Assembly: GCA_964213345.1 (NCBI GenBank)
Contig: CAXOVX010000026.1
Location: forward strand, 1-30,985
Reading direction: 5' to 3'
Length of the DNA: 30,985 bases
Origin: CAXOVX01 sp964213345
GTDB lineage: Bacteria; Pseudomonadota; Alphaproteobacteria; Rickettsiales; Midichloriaceae
The translations under genes were made by a program, and so were the position numbers. This document shows, in pieces, positions 16,876 through 25,827 of the stretch. The notes beneath the pieces are model-generated. The model saw only the letters and a list, made by a program, of their open reading frames with translations, was not told where the DNA came from and ran no database searches. Each line of letters begins with the position of its first letter. Positions within the stretch are counted from its first letter, which is position 1.

Positions 16876-17823
16876 TCATTCTTTCAGTACCTCTGTACCG
16901 GAAATTATTTCGATTAACTCTCTTGTTATAGAAGCTTGCCGTGTACGGTTATACTCAATGGTAACATCACGCAAAATTTCATTTGAATTACGCGTAGCAT
17001 TATCCATGGCAAATGTTCTAGAAGCATGCTCACTCAGCATGTTATTCAGTAACGCGTGGTATATTACTATAAACCAATAATGTTTTACTAAACTTGCGAA
17101 TAGTACTTCTGCTTCAGGCTCATAAGAGTGTTCTATTGTAGGTAATGACTCTTTGATTGGCAAAGGGTGCGCCTCTATACGAGAATGAAATGCCATAATA
17201 TCATCAGTAATTGGAGCTAATTGTAGTGTTGTAGGAAAATACTTAAGTGCAGAAATAAATTGTGTATAGATTAGTTTACAAGTACTAAAATTTTGTGCCG
17301 CAATAATATCAAAAATAGGATGGGACACACACTCGCATGCTGTTGCAAAATTTAGTGTCTTGATACTTGGTACGTTAATGGTGTATGGTATAACGTTTAT
17401 TCCCTTATAGTTTTTAAAAGCATCATATCCTCTTTTGCCAATGCATAATAGAGTGACATTTTTATCTAAAGTGGCAATTTCTTGCTTAGCCACTCTTATT
17501 AAATAGCTATTAAACTGTCCACATAAACCACGATCAGCTGTTAGTAAGACTATAAGAGCACCATCAAACAATAAGTTACTGGCACTACCACCGTCTAGCA
17601 GCCGCAGGTTGTACGCCCAAGGATATTCCGAAAATTTCGTATTGGTCCCCGCAAGTACTTTCCCCACAACTTCCCGTATTTTCTCAAAATAAGGCAAGGC
17701 AGCGTCTATCTTGTTCTTCATCTGATTTAACCTAGAAGCTGAAATCAGCTGCATAGACTTCGTTATTTTTTGAGTAGCCTTTATACTTCGTATGCGACCC
17801 CTCAATGCTTTCAGAGAAACCAT
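16876..17823 (-). CDS. atpG: ATP synthase F1 subunit gamma
   Basis: Gamma is the central rotor shaft of F1, turning inside the alpha3beta3 ring and coupling proton flow to ATP synthesis. The N-terminal helix LKALRGRIRSIKATQKITKS and the following MQLISASRL match the family signature, and the C-terminal helix contains the diagnostic MDNATRNSNEILRDVTIEYN and TRQASITRELIEI. GALIVLLTADRGLCGQFNSY lies in the central Rossmann-like part. At 315 residues it is somewhat longer than the usual 285-300, with extra residues in the middle. It follows atpA by 42 bases. The next expected genes atpD (beta) and atpC (epsilon) are not downstream. Confidence 0.96.
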   Translation of the reverse strand: MVSLKALRGRIRSIKATQKITKSMQLISASRLNQMKNKIDAALPYFEKIREVVGKVLAGTNTKFSEYPWAYNLRLLDGGSASNLLFDGALIVLLTADRGLCGQFNSYLIRVAKQEIATLDKNVTLLCIGKRGYDAFKNYKGINVIPYTINVPSIKTLNFATACECVSHPIFDIIAAQNFSTCKLIYTQFISALKYFPTTLQLAPITDDIMAFHSRIEAHPLPIKESLPTIEHSYEPEAEVLFASLVKHYWFIVIYHALLNNMLSEHASRTFAMDNATRNSNEILRDVTIEYNRTRQASITRELIEIISGTEVLKE

Positions 17824-17865
17824 ATCCTATTCTTTGCTTACATAATTAAATCCAGTTCATACAAA

Positions 17866-19395
17866 TTAAAAAGTCTTGCTGAATTCTTTTACAACATCAT
17901 GAAGTTTACTAATAATTGTGTCTGATAATTTCTTTTCTTGACGTATATTGTCCAGTATTCCCGGATAACTGCTACGTACCATTAATACCAACCCTGCCTC
18001 AAATCTTTTTATATCTTGAATCTCAATTGGATCTAAATAGCTATTAACCCCTGCAAATATCAACACTACTTGCTCTTCCATAGGATATGTCGCATGCTGA
18101 GATTGCTTTAACAACTCTACTAATCTTTGTCCGCGCGCTATCAAATTCTTAGTTGAGGCATCAAGATCTGAAGAAAATTGTGCAAAGCTTTCCATTTCCC
18201 TATATTGTGCTAACTCCAACTTTATACTGCCAGCTACTTGCTTCATAGCTCTTGTTTGTGCGGCTGAACCGACACGACTTACGGATATCCCTACATTAAT
18301 TGCTGGCCTAACACCTTTATAAAACAAATCAGTCTCCAAGAATATTTGACCATCTGTAATCGATATGACATTTGTCGGAATATATGCAGAAGCGTCCCCT
18401 GCTTGAGTTTCAATAATAGGCAAAGCCGTCAACGAACCACCGCCAAACTTATCCGATAACTTTGCTGCACGCTCTAGCAACCGCGAATGTGTATAAAAAA
18501 TATCACCAGGATATGCTTCACGTCCAGGAGGTCTACGTAGCAACAGTGACATTTGACGATATGCAACTGCATGCTTACTCAAATCATCGTAAATAATTAG
18601 TGCGTGCATTCCATTATCTCTGAAATACTCACCCATGGTACATCCTGCATATGCACTAAAAAACTGCATAGGAGCAGCTTCTGAAGCAGATGCAACGACT
18701 ACAGTAGTATATTTTAGAGCCCCCTCGTTTTCCAAAAGCTTGACTAATCTAGCTACTGACGATAGCTTTTGGCCTATCGCCACATATATACAGTGTAGTC
18801 TTTGTTTGACATCTGAAGTATCATTATTGATGTACTTTTGATTTAGGATAGTATCAACAGCAATGGATGTTTTTCCAGTCTGTCTATCACCTATAATCAA
18901 CTCACGCTGCCCACGCCCTATGGGGATAAGAGCATCGATGATTTTTATGCCTGTCTGCATTGGCTCGAACACAGATTGCCTTTCTATAATACCGGGGGCT
19001 TTAATCTCAATCAAGCGACGTTCTACATTTTGCAGAGGCCCCTTATCGTCTATAGGATTACCAAGTGCATCTACTACCCTCCCCAATAAACCTTGTCCTA
19101 CGGGAACATCTATAATATTTCTGGTACGTGATACCTTTGCACCTTCCCTGACTGCACGCTCATCTCCCAATATTACTATACCTACGCCATCTTCTTCTAA
19201 ATTTAGTGCTATACCTTTTACGCCACTTTCAAACTGAACTACCTCTGAAGCCTCAATGCTATTCAAGCCATATACAATCGCCACTCCATCTGAAACCTTT
19301 ACAACTTCGCCTACTTCCTGTATCGCTTCAGTAGAAACTTGCGCAAAGTCATTGATTCTTTTTTTGATAAGCTCAGATAGTTCAGATATTCTCAT
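17866..19395 (-). CDS. atpA: ATP synthase F1 subunit alpha
   Basis: Alpha forms the regulatory nucleotide-binding half of the F1 hexamer. The 509 residues match the usual length. Walker A is GDRQTGKT (169-176). The beta-barrel domain (EVVKVSDGVAIVYGL) precedes it, and the C-terminal helical domain follows. Family hallmarks include FEPMQTGIKIIDALIPIGRG, ALIIYDDLSKHAVAYRQMSL and the alpha/beta signature PAINVGISVSRVGSAAQ. It lies between atpH (39 bases upstream) and atpG in the usual delta-alpha-gamma order. Confidence 0.98.
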   Translation of the reverse strand: MRISELSELIKKRINDFAQVSTEAIQEVGEVVKVSDGVAIVYGLNSIEASEVVQFESGVKGIALNLEEDGVGIVILGDERAVREGAKVSRTRNIIDVPVGQGLLGRVVDALGNPIDDKGPLQNVERRLIEIKAPGIIERQSVFEPMQTGIKIIDALIPIGRGQRELIIGDRQTGKTSIAVDTILNQKYINNDTSDVKQRLHCIYVAIGQKLSSVARLVKLLENEGALKYTTVVVASASEAAPMQFFSAYAGCTMGEYFRDNGMHALIIYDDLSKHAVAYRQMSLLLRRPPGREAYPGDIFYTHSRLLERAAKLSDKFGGGSLTALPIIETQAGDASAYIPTNVISITDGQIFLETDLFYKGVRPAINVGISVSRVGSAAQTRAMKQVAGSIKLELAQYREMESFAQFSSDLDASTKNLIARGQRLVELLKQSQHATYPMEEQVVLIFAGVNSYLDPIEIQDIKRFEAGLVLMVRSSYPGILDNIRQEKKLSDTIISKLHDVVKEFSKTF

Positions 19396-19434
19396 AATAT
19401 TATACTAGCTATATATTGTTATATTTCATAAAAC

Positions 19435-20010
19435 CTAATCTGCTGCAACTAGCTGGTCTTGAGTGATAAATTGGCATAACCTACTTAGCTTAGTCTTCAT
19501 AGTGCAATCAATTAATTTTGACCCATGCCTTATTATCATGCCCGCTATAATAGAAGGATCAACTGAAAAATGAATACTAACCTTGGAAGACAAAGCTTCC
19601 TCGATATCACATCTTAACTCTATTTTAGATTGCTCTTCTATTTCACAAGCCAAAACCACTTCTACTTGCTCTACCTTTTCCTTTGCTAGGACTAATCCGT
19701 TTAACTGGGTTACAATAGCGCTAAATAAGTCCAACCGGTTATTTTGAATCAAAATTGTAACAAAGACCACCGTCAAATTCTCTATCTTATTACCAAATTC
19801 CCGCAAAGCCGCTACCATATGCCCAAAAACCTTCAATTTTGCGTATTTTGGCACTGTTTTACCCAAAAAAAGCAGGCTAAAAAATTTGTCATTTTGCAAT
19901 ACATGCAGCAATAACGCAAGGTTTCTGTGTACTGCAGCTAGAGTCACATCCGAAGGGGCAACTTCAAATAGGGCTTTAGCATAATTGTAAGCGACGGATA
20001 TATTATTCAT
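19435..20010 (-). CDS. atpH: ATP synthase F1 subunit delta
   Basis: Delta (OSCP homologue) sits on top of F1 and ties it to the peripheral stalk. The 191 residues match the family: an N-terminal SVAYNYAKALFEVA, the helical domain (LALLLHVLQNDKFFSLLFLG), then VEVVLACEIEEQSKIELRCD and IIAGMIIRHGSKLIDCTMKT near the C-terminus, where the family motif G(x)3(x)G...D.S is recognisable with Cys-Thr replacing the usual pair. It leads the F1 genes here, 105 bases downstream of ispA. Confidence 0.93.
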   Translation of the reverse strand: MNNISVAYNYAKALFEVAPSDVTLAAVHRNLALLLHVLQNDKFFSLLFLGKTVPKYAKLKVFGHMVAALREFGNKIENLTVVFVTILIQNNRLDLFSAIVTQLNGLVLAKEKVEQVEVVLACEIEEQSKIELRCDIEEALSSKVSIHFSVDPSIIAGMIIRHGSKLIDCTMKTKLSRLCQFITQDQLVAAD

Positions 20011-20115
20011 AGGGACCCAAATGCGACATTGTACGACTTTTATTGCTTAATTTATTTCTATTATATGCACGACCTTACTATGCAAGGATTATAATCTTTT
20101 TTTGCAGATAAAATT

Positions 20116-21006
20116 TTACGCTTTATTAGCAATGAAATCAGTAAATTTTTGCAACAAAGATAGTGCGCCCATGGTATTGTTACGTTCAGCTATTGGTTGA
20201 ATTTTTTCCAAATAATGCAATGTTTGCATTAATAGCTTATTAATATGGCTAGTTAGTTCGTCATCATGCTTAAAATATGTACGTAATGTTTTAACGCCTT
20301 TTTTTCGGTCGGATTTTTCGTCCTTTATGTCATCCATAACTTGGAATAGTATTCCTAATGAAATCCCGTATTCTCTACATACTAATCTTTGCCTAGTTGT
20401 CACGTTACCTAGTATAGCACCCATTTCACATGCAGCTGAAAAAAGCATGCCTGTTTTTAATGATTGTATATGCGTTAGCTCTTCTATACTCATATTATGT
20501 GTATGTTTTATCTTAATATCTAAAATCTGACCTTTGATCATTCCTAACATGCCTGCAGCCTTGGCGAGTACACTAATTAAATTTATTTTTTGTGATGCTT
20601 TTACATCAACCTTGCTTAATACTTCAAATGCCAAAGTCAATAAAGCGTCACCTGTTAATATTGCTGTACATTCACTAAAATTTTTGTGACAGCTTAGCTG
20701 TCCCCTGCGATAGTTGTCATTATCTAGTGCTGGAAGATCATCATGTACAAGGGAGTAGCTATGTACCAATTCTAATGCAGCCCCAATTTTAAGAGCTATA
20801 CTTTGCGGTACACTAAAAATGCTTGCAAACTGCACTAATAAGAAAGGGCGAATACGCTTAGCGGCCGCCAAGACTACATAGCGCATAGACAAAATGATCT
20901 CGTACTCGCATTCTTCACGGGATATCGCAAGCACATCTTTGTCTAGTATTTCAGTTACTTTGGATGCTATATCTTCCACGCAACCTAGCAACACAGTAAA
21001 CGACAC
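20116..21006 (-). CDS. ispA: Polyprenyl (farnesyl) diphosphate synthase
   Basis: This enzyme condenses isopentenyl diphosphate with allylic diphosphates, making C15 or longer precursors for undecaprenol, quinones and haem side chains. The first Asp-rich motif is DDLPALD (residues 89-95), preceded by ELVHSYSLVHD; the second is DDIKD (225-229) in FQVMDDIKDEKSD. KRIRP (50-54) gives the basic pyrophosphate-binding residues. DDLPALDND with two residues inserted is typical of bacterial type II FPP synthases. The length of 296 is normal. It is part of a minus-strand run with the lipoprotein gene 47 bases upstream and atpH downstream. Product chain length cannot be fixed by eye. Confidence 0.92.
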   Translation of the reverse strand: MSFTVLLGCVEDIASKVTEILDKDVLAISREECEYEIILSMRYVVLAAAKRIRPFLLVQFASIFSVPQSIALKIGAALELVHSYSLVHDDLPALDNDNYRRGQLSCHKNFSECTAILTGDALLTLAFEVLSKVDVKASQKINLISVLAKAAGMLGMIKGQILDIKIKHTHNMSIEELTHIQSLKTGMLFSAACEMGAILGNVTTRQRLVCREYGISLGILFQVMDDIKDEKSDRKKGVKTLRTYFKHDDELTSHINKLLMQTLHYLEKIQPIAERNNTMGALSLLQKFTDFIANKA

Positions 21007-21053
21007 AACAGCCTCTTCTTTTTACTTCTCCATTCAAAAATGGGCATACCAAA

Positions 21054-21542
21054 CTATCTTTTGTCATTTACAGGCATCTCAACTTTTGTCATGCTACCGT
21101 TTTCTGCTTTGTCTCCACCTGCTGATAAAGAAGTTTTATCTGCCGCACCAGAGGGATTTTCAGAACATCCTTTTAACCCGTATAGCGTATTTAGATATCC
21201 TATACGGTCCTTTAATACATACTCATTGCGCGCTGCATCTAATTTTACTGCCGGTATACATGGCGGATATTTCGCAAAAATTTGAGGACGAGCACATCTC
21301 TCGTTCACATTTTTCAGCCAAAACTTGGATTCGCTTATAGCATAAACTATCTGCTGGCACGTTAAATACTGATCTTGCGGGTTCGCTATGCTCATTTCCG
21401 GTAGGTAGGATGTTTGACAACTACAGCCTACATTTATAACACCACCTATAATTGCAACAACGGCAAAAACAACCAGCTTGCGCGATATACCAAATATACA
21501 ACGTCCCACATAGGGGGAATTACACCCAAAATCTTGCTGCAT
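21054..21542 (-). CDS. Putative lipoprotein, unknown function
   Basis: The 162-residue protein has a basic N-terminus, a hydrophobic segment (KLVVFAVVAIIGGVINVGCS), and a lipobox-like VNVGC, so Cys at about residue 40 could be lipidated. The mature part has several Cys residues (CSCQTSYLPE, LTCQQIVYAI, RCARPQ, YPPCIP) and a Gly/Ser/Asp-rich end. LTCQQIVYAISESKFWLKN recalls small alphaproteobacterial lipoproteins in which a Cys-Gln-Gln-Ile segment begins a helix. It precedes ispA by 47 bases and may be cotranscribed. Just past its stop (21023-21051) is a scrap that resembles one end of the palindromic repeat. The N-terminal 20 residues may be an overlong start. Confidence 0.6.
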   Translation of the reverse strand: MQQDFGCNSPYVGRCIFGISRKLVVFAVVAIIGGVINVGCSCQTSYLPEMSIANPQDQYLTCQQIVYAISESKFWLKNVNERCARPQIFAKYPPCIPAVKLDAARNEYVLKDRIGYLNTLYGLKGCSENPSGAADKTSLSAGGDKAENGSMTKVEMPVNDKR

Positions 21543-21589
21543 TCAACCACTACAAAAATTGATTATTCGTGAATACAATAAAACAACCA

Positions 21590-21717
21590 ATACCAAACTT
21601 CATTTTTAAATGAACACTAAAAGCACAAGGATGAGGGTAAAGGAGTGTAAACAAATTGCACACTAAACTCAAATCCCGCAGTGCAACAACGTGTATGTTA
21701 TAAAGGTAATTTAGTAT
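21590..21717 (-). repeat. Palindromic repeat element, copy 4 (reverse orientation)
   Basis: A 128-bp copy reading ATACCAAACTTCATTTTTAA at its left, with GAGGGTAAAGGAGTGTAAAC and CCCGCAGTGCAACAACGTG inside. Point changes are more numerous than in copies 1, 2 and 5. It lies between the divergent lipoprotein and plsY genes. Confidence 0.8.
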
Positions 21718-21811
21718 AAATTGCTATTGCAAACATGAATCTAAAGTATAAAAGCAATTTTATCAAACAAAATATTATGAGCATAAGTGTATATCAAATT
21801 TTGAGGAAGCT

Positions 21812-22393
21812 ATGTCTGATTTAGTGCTAGTTATGTTGAGCTACGTCATAGGATCAATACTCAACGGCATTATTATTGCCAAAATTGCTGGTCTTGGTAA
21901 TTTAAGGAAACAGGGATCCGGTAATGTAGGAGCCACAAATGTTACGAGAATTGGCGGGAAAAAGCTTGGAATTATTACAGCAATATTGGATTGTTTAAAA
22001 GGATGGATAGCTGTTTATATTACACAAAATTTTGCTCATTCTGGATATATCGTAGCACTTGCCGGTTATATGGTAGTAGTGGGGCACGTTTTTTCTATAT
22101 TTGATAAATTTAATGGGGGTAAAGGCGTTGCAACTAGCATTGGAGTTTTTTTTGCATTAGATTGGCATTTATGCATCGTTGCTATCACAATATGGCTAAT
22201 ACTTTTTCTTTTATTTAAGATATCCTCACTCTCTTCTCTCGTGAGTATTTTTTGTACAGCGGTTGTCAGTTATTTTACTACTTCCAGGATTAACTCACTA
22301 TTTATAACAATTATTGCGTTATTGATAATATATACCCACAGATCTAACATAATACTTCTACTGCACAGGAGCGAAAAACCAATACCTATGTAA
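21812..22393 (+). CDS. plsY: Acyl-phosphate:glycerol-3-phosphate acyltransferase PlsY
   Basis: PlsY transfers the acyl group from acyl-phosphate to glycerol-3-phosphate, the first membrane step of phospholipid synthesis. The 193 residues have the family's five membrane segments and its three cytoplasmic motifs: GSILNGIIIAKI near the N-terminus, SGNVGATNVTR (36-46), and GHVFSIFDKFNGGKGVATSI (about 104-123). The downstream partner PlsX is not in the window. The stop codon abuts palindromic repeat copy 5. Confidence 0.95.
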   Translation: MSDLVLVMLSYVIGSILNGIIIAKIAGLGNLRKQGSGNVGATNVTRIGGKKLGIITAILDCLKGWIAVYITQNFAHSGYIVALAGYMVVVGHVFSIFDKFNGGKGVATSIGVFFALDWHLCIVAITIWLILFLLFKISSLSSLVSIFCTAVVSYFTTSRINSLFITIIALLIIYTHRSNIILLLHRSEKPIPM

Positions 22394-22521
22394 ATCCAAG
22401 TCCCATTTTTTAACACCCACGTTGTCGCGCTGCAGCGGGCTCAGTCATGTAGTTTTCTCTACACTCCACCGCCCTTACCGTTGCACTCCTAGTGCGCTCA
22501 TTCAAAAATGGGACTTGGTAT
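22394..22521 (+). repeat. Palindromic repeat element, copy 5 (between convergent plsY and ampD)
   Basis: A 128-bp copy with both inverted ends well preserved: ATCCAAGTCCCATTTTTTAA at the left and TTCAAAAATGGGACTTGGTA plus T at the right. It starts on the base after the plsY stop and ends four bases before the ampD stop, so it fills the whole space between two convergent genes and could act as their bidirectional terminator. Confidence 0.88.
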
Positions 22522-22525
22522 AATC

Positions 22526-23275
22526 TTATTTCGCGAGTACAAGTAATTGCTCTAAAGATTTTTGGTCATCTGCATCCCACACTATATTTCCGTATATACC
22601 AGATTTCCGCCTAAAATGCCGTTTAAACGCAGCAATTACGTGCTGGCTTTGATCATCAAACACTCCAGTAATTGCAATATTGTAGCCATATTCACGCAAT
22701 TGTTGTTGTATCAGCGCAAAATTCTCACTCTTTTGTTGGGGCTGCGCTGACTGCAGCTCGGCACTAAATAATACTCTACACGCTGAATCTTCAACTATGT
22801 CTGGATATAACCCTATGTTATGTGAGTGCAGCACCTTCCAATCGAACCTTGACTGTGGATCTATTTTTCGATCAGGCGCTACATCAGAATGCCCTACAAT
22901 ATTTTTTTGCTTTATTGCATATCGCTCTATAATCTCTTTACATAGATCTATAAAAAATTTCATCTGCCTCAGTGGGAAGGGTTCGTGCCCTAAATTAGTA
23001 AGCTCAATACCTATAGAACAATCGTTAATATTTTCTTTTCCATCCCAATAACTCTTTCCGGCATGCCAGGCTCTTTTTGTTTCTTCTACTAATTGGATAA
23101 TTTTACCGTCTTTAGCAATTAAGTAGTGAGAACTTACCTTTGATCTTGAGCTGGTTAGCAAGTCTAAAGATCGCTCTGTATCTACTTCAGTATGATGTAC
23201 AACAATCATAGAAATTTCAGTGAAATTTGGACGTCCATCGAAATTTGGCGAAGGATGGAAAAAAATTTTATTCAT
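22526..23275 (-). CDS. N-acetylmuramoyl-L-alanine amidase (AmpD/AmiD type)
   Basis: The enzyme cleaves the bond between N-acetylmuramic acid and L-Ala in peptidoglycan or its recycled fragments. The amidase_2 domain holds the zinc ligands: His27 in IVVHHTE, His129 and Asp139 in GHSDVAPDRKIDPQSRFDW. WHAGKSYW and IGIELTN are also typical. Residues about 185-249 look like a peptidoglycan-binding module (QQQLREYGYNIAITGVFDDQ). No signal peptide is evident, favouring a cytoplasmic recycling role, though the length of 249 with a binding module resembles AmiD. It implies that the organism still makes or handles peptidoglycan. Confidence 0.9.
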   Translation of the reverse strand: MNKIFFHPSPNFDGRPNFTEISMIVVHHTEVDTERSLDLLTSSRSKVSSHYLIAKDGKIIQLVEETKRAWHAGKSYWDGKENINDCSIGIELTNLGHEPFPLRQMKFFIDLCKEIIERYAIKQKNIVGHSDVAPDRKIDPQSRFDWKVLHSHNIGLYPDIVEDSACRVLFSAELQSAQPQQKSENFALIQQQLREYGYNIAITGVFDDQSQHVIAAFKRHFRRKSGIYGNIVWDADDQKSLEQLLVLAK

Positions 23276-23637
23276 AATTGAGCCGACAAAGATTCGTTGT
23301 TTAATTTAAAATTATTTATACCAATACCTAAGTATAGACTTAAATTGTTGCTATTTCCCAACATATTTTTCGTTTTTTTTGCTTTTTGCCCTTTTTCTTT
23401 GGTATGTATTGTGACTATATTTTTAATAATATTAAATATCAGCGAAAATTTTATCCCCTACAGCAACAAAAAAATTGATCATAGGGTTTTATCGCACAAT
23501 ATTGCACTTCGTAAAATATTTCTTGTCAGAGACACAAAGATTACATTACATTTATTCTACGGTTTTATTAACAAAACATCATGTACTGTTTATTAATCAA
23601 TAAATGAGGAATGATGTTGCATATTTATGGAGTAAGC
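23276..23637. other. 362-base AT-rich gap upstream of the toxin gene
   Basis: Holds the promoter regions of the amidase gene and the divergent toxin gene. A 99-codon frame from TTG 23297 is hydrophobic at its start but lacks a ribosome binding site and family features, so I did not call it. No repeat element is seen here. Confidence 0.4.
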
Positions 23638-25818
23638 ATGGACGAATTATCGCAAAATACGGTGCAGTGCACATGTATAACTGGAGAAACGTGGAATGAT
23701 TTTCTGAACGTGGTCTTGCATCACACTCATAGTGATGCTGATGATAGTTGCATACTAGATCATACTACTAACAACGATAGTACAAATAGCAGTCAGCTAT
23801 TTGATCATTATAATTTAATTCTGCCGATAATAGCACAATTTGAGCTGCCTTCACAAATACTCGACAATAGTTTATTGGCAAAATTACCTCAATGTTGGCA
23901 GCAAAACAATGAGCGACTGGAGAATACGTGCATACTGGCAATACATACTAATTCTAGCACATCAATAAATAAGATACTGGGATCTCCAACAAATCCCCTA
24001 CAACAGTCATACCTAGAGATTATCAGTAATGCTGTAAGCAGCTGTTTTCGCATCGGGTTTAATACGTTTGATCAAATTAATGACTTTTTTAAGCAGTATG
24101 ATCCACTGCCCAACCTCCTATTACAAGGCGTAAATGCGCAACGTGGGGCAGCTCTGCCAAACATTGATTATGGTGGATATGGTGGTGGCGCCAATCTTTA
24201 CGGTGGCGGCATGCCAAATTATGGTGCAAATTATGGTTATGGTGGAAATTTTGGAGGAGGCATACCTGTAAACGATAATTTTGCCAGGCCTATGTTTGCA
24301 GCAAATAATAACAATTTTGCTGTAGGAGGGGGGTATAACGCTGCACCATACACAAATAACCTAGGATTAGGTAATAACCTGGGGCTGAATGATAATCCAG
24401 GACTTTATACTGGTCCTATGACTACACCTCTCTATAATACTCCTTCATGGGAGACCCCGAAATCCGATCCTTTCAAAATTAACACCATAGCTGATCCCTA
24501 TAACTTAAATTCTTTTGAAAAATCAGATCCTTATAAATTTGCGTCAGATTCTAGGATTTTTAAAACTGAACCGCCTCAATATGAGTTACATAATTCATGG
24601 GATAAACCTGATGCTTATGGGGTACATAATTCATGGGATAAATATGAGGTACGTAGTGTATTGGATAGACCTGATTCTTATGGGGTACGTAGTGTATTGG
24701 GTAAAAATGATCCAGATCCCTTGGGCTTTGATCCTTTAAGCCCATACCATACAAAAGCTTTTGCTGATCCATTATTTGATCCATCGAAAGAAGCCCCTTA
24801 CAGGAAGCCCCTTTTAGATAATCCTGCTGAGAGATATGATCCTTTTAATCTGAATTCAAATCCCAATCCTATATATCGAGATAGGGATCCTATGAAAGTG
24901 GAATTTAAGCCTGCCGAAATCAAGATATCAAATATTGAGCTTATTCGACCTAATCCTGCTGATTTCTCATCTCACATCAAAATAGATCTTCCTCATCCTG
25001 AATACTACTTTCCGCATGTTGAGCCTCAGAAAAAACCTGATGATGTAAAAGAGCAACCCGTAAAAACACAACCTGTTAAACCTGAGCCACAATACAACCC
25101 CTTCGCATCAGACCATGAACCGAAGCTAAAACCTGAACCAAATCCAGAAAAGAAATGTGATCCAAATCCACATGAGCATGGTCCTTTCGCACCAAAAATG
25201 AAGACAGACGGTGATGCAGAGGAAAAAGCAAGTGATGCTAAGAACGATGATGGTGCTAAGGATGTAAAAAATGAGAAAAAAGATGATCATAAGGGTGCTA
25301 AAGATGGTGCAAAAAAAGATGCTAAAGATAGTACTAAACAAAGTGATAGCACAGGAATAAGTGGTGATGATAGCAAAGGTGGTAAAGATGAGGTATTTAA
25401 ACACGCTCTGAAGGATATTGTAGATTTGAAGTTATCTGAACACGAAGGTGGTGATTGGGATGGACATACTATCAAGCAACATACCGAGAAGGATAAAGAA
25501 GAGTTCCTAAAAAAGATGGCCGATTATAAAGCTAAACATGGAACAGACCTGGAACAAGCAAGCAGCTATCCAGATGTAACCACGGCAGAGGTAGTGACGA
25601 AAGAGGTGATAAAGAAAAATGTGAAGGAAATTGAAGAGTGGTGGAAAAAAGCCTATCCATATAGCAAACAAGAGTTTAAGGCAACATTTGATAAAGAAAT
25701 AGGTTATGGGTTAAGAAAAGGTGCCGATAAACTAGAGCCTAAGACAAAAGCTCAAGTTGTGCTAAAGAAAATGGCTGACGGATCAATTAAAATAATTAGT
25801 TCATATCCAATAGACTAG
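23638..25818 (+). CDS. Polymorphic toxin with C-terminal RNase A-like (CdiA-CT type) domain
   Basis: I place the start at ATG 23638 (MDELSQNTVQC), which has GGAG six bases upstream; ATG 23611 in frame has its GAGG too close. The product is 726 residues. Order: a unique N-terminal 170 residues without signal peptide; a Gly/Tyr/Asn-rich tract (about 24160-24440); Asp-Pro-rich repeats (SDPFKIN, ADPYNLN, SDPYKFA) and a duplicated HNSWDK/VRSVL repeat (24586-24705); a Pro-rich part; a charged Lys/Asp linker (about 25130-25390); and a C-terminal domain of about 120 residues. The last has GHTIKQHTEKDKE (His codon at 25465), SSYPDVTTAEVV, IEEWW, IGYGLRKG, and ends VVLKKMADGSIKIISSYPID, the pattern of RNase A-like CDI toxins. 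The expected role is to cleave RNA in a target cell. The carrier lacks CdiA, Rhs, PAAR or LXG features, so the export route is unknown. An immunity gene follows 9 bases downstream. Confidence 0.8.
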   Translation: MDELSQNTVQCTCITGETWNDFLNVVLHHTHSDADDSCILDHTTNNDSTNSSQLFDHYNLILPIIAQFELPSQILDNSLLAKLPQCWQQNNERLENTCILAIHTNSSTSINKILGSPTNPLQQSYLEIISNAVSSCFRIGFNTFDQINDFFKQYDPLPNLLLQGVNAQRGAALPNIDYGGYGGGANLYGGGMPNYGANYGYGGNFGGGIPVNDNFARPMFAANNNNFAVGGGYNAAPYTNNLGLGNNLGLNDNPGLYTGPMTTPLYNTPSWETPKSDPFKINTIADPYNLNSFEKSDPYKFASDSRIFKTEPPQYELHNSWDKPDAYGVHNSWDKYEVRSVLDRPDSYGVRSVLGKNDPDPLGFDPLSPYHTKAFADPLFDPSKEAPYRKPLLDNPAERYDPFNLNSNPNPIYRDRDPMKVEFKPAEIKISNIELIRPNPADFSSHIKIDLPHPEYYFPHVEPQKKPDDVKEQPVKTQPVKPEPQYNPFASDHEPKLKPEPNPEKKCDPNPHEHGPFAPKMKTDGDAEEKASDAKNDDGAKDVKNEKKDDHKGAKDGAKKDAKDSTKQSDSTGISGDDSKGGKDEVFKHALKDIVDLKLSEHEGGDWDGHTIKQHTEKDKEEFLKKMADYKAKHGTDLEQASSYPDVTTAEVVTKEVIKKNVKEIEEWWKKAYPYSKQEFKATFDKEIGYGLRKGADKLEPKTKAQVVLKKMADGSIKIISSYPID
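24586..24705 (+). repeat. Internal tandem repeats in the toxin carrier
   Basis: HNSWDK occurs twice (around 24591 and 24627) and VRSVL twice (around 24651 and 24687), separated by DRPDSYG or KPDAYG spacers. At the DNA level GGGGTACATAATTCATGGGA and GGGGTACGTAGTGTATTGG recur. The repeats sit between the Gly-rich and Pro-rich parts and may expand or contract. Confidence 0.65.
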
Positions 25819-25827
25819 GAGGTTATT

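Noticed and set aside
21023..21051. Possible fragment of the palindromic repeat (TTCAAAAATGGGCATACCAA) next to the lipoprotein stop
   Set aside because: Only about 12 bases match the repeat end and the following bases do not, so it may be chance.
23297..23596. 99-codon open frame with a hydrophobic start between the amidase and toxin genes
   Set aside because: It begins with TTG, lacks a ribosome binding site, has no family features and lies in very AT-rich DNA where such frames arise by chance.
25126..25475. Minus-strand open frames across the toxin linker
   Set aside because: They are shadows of the Lys/Asp-rich linker in the other strand; the same frames reappear where the linker is duplicated.
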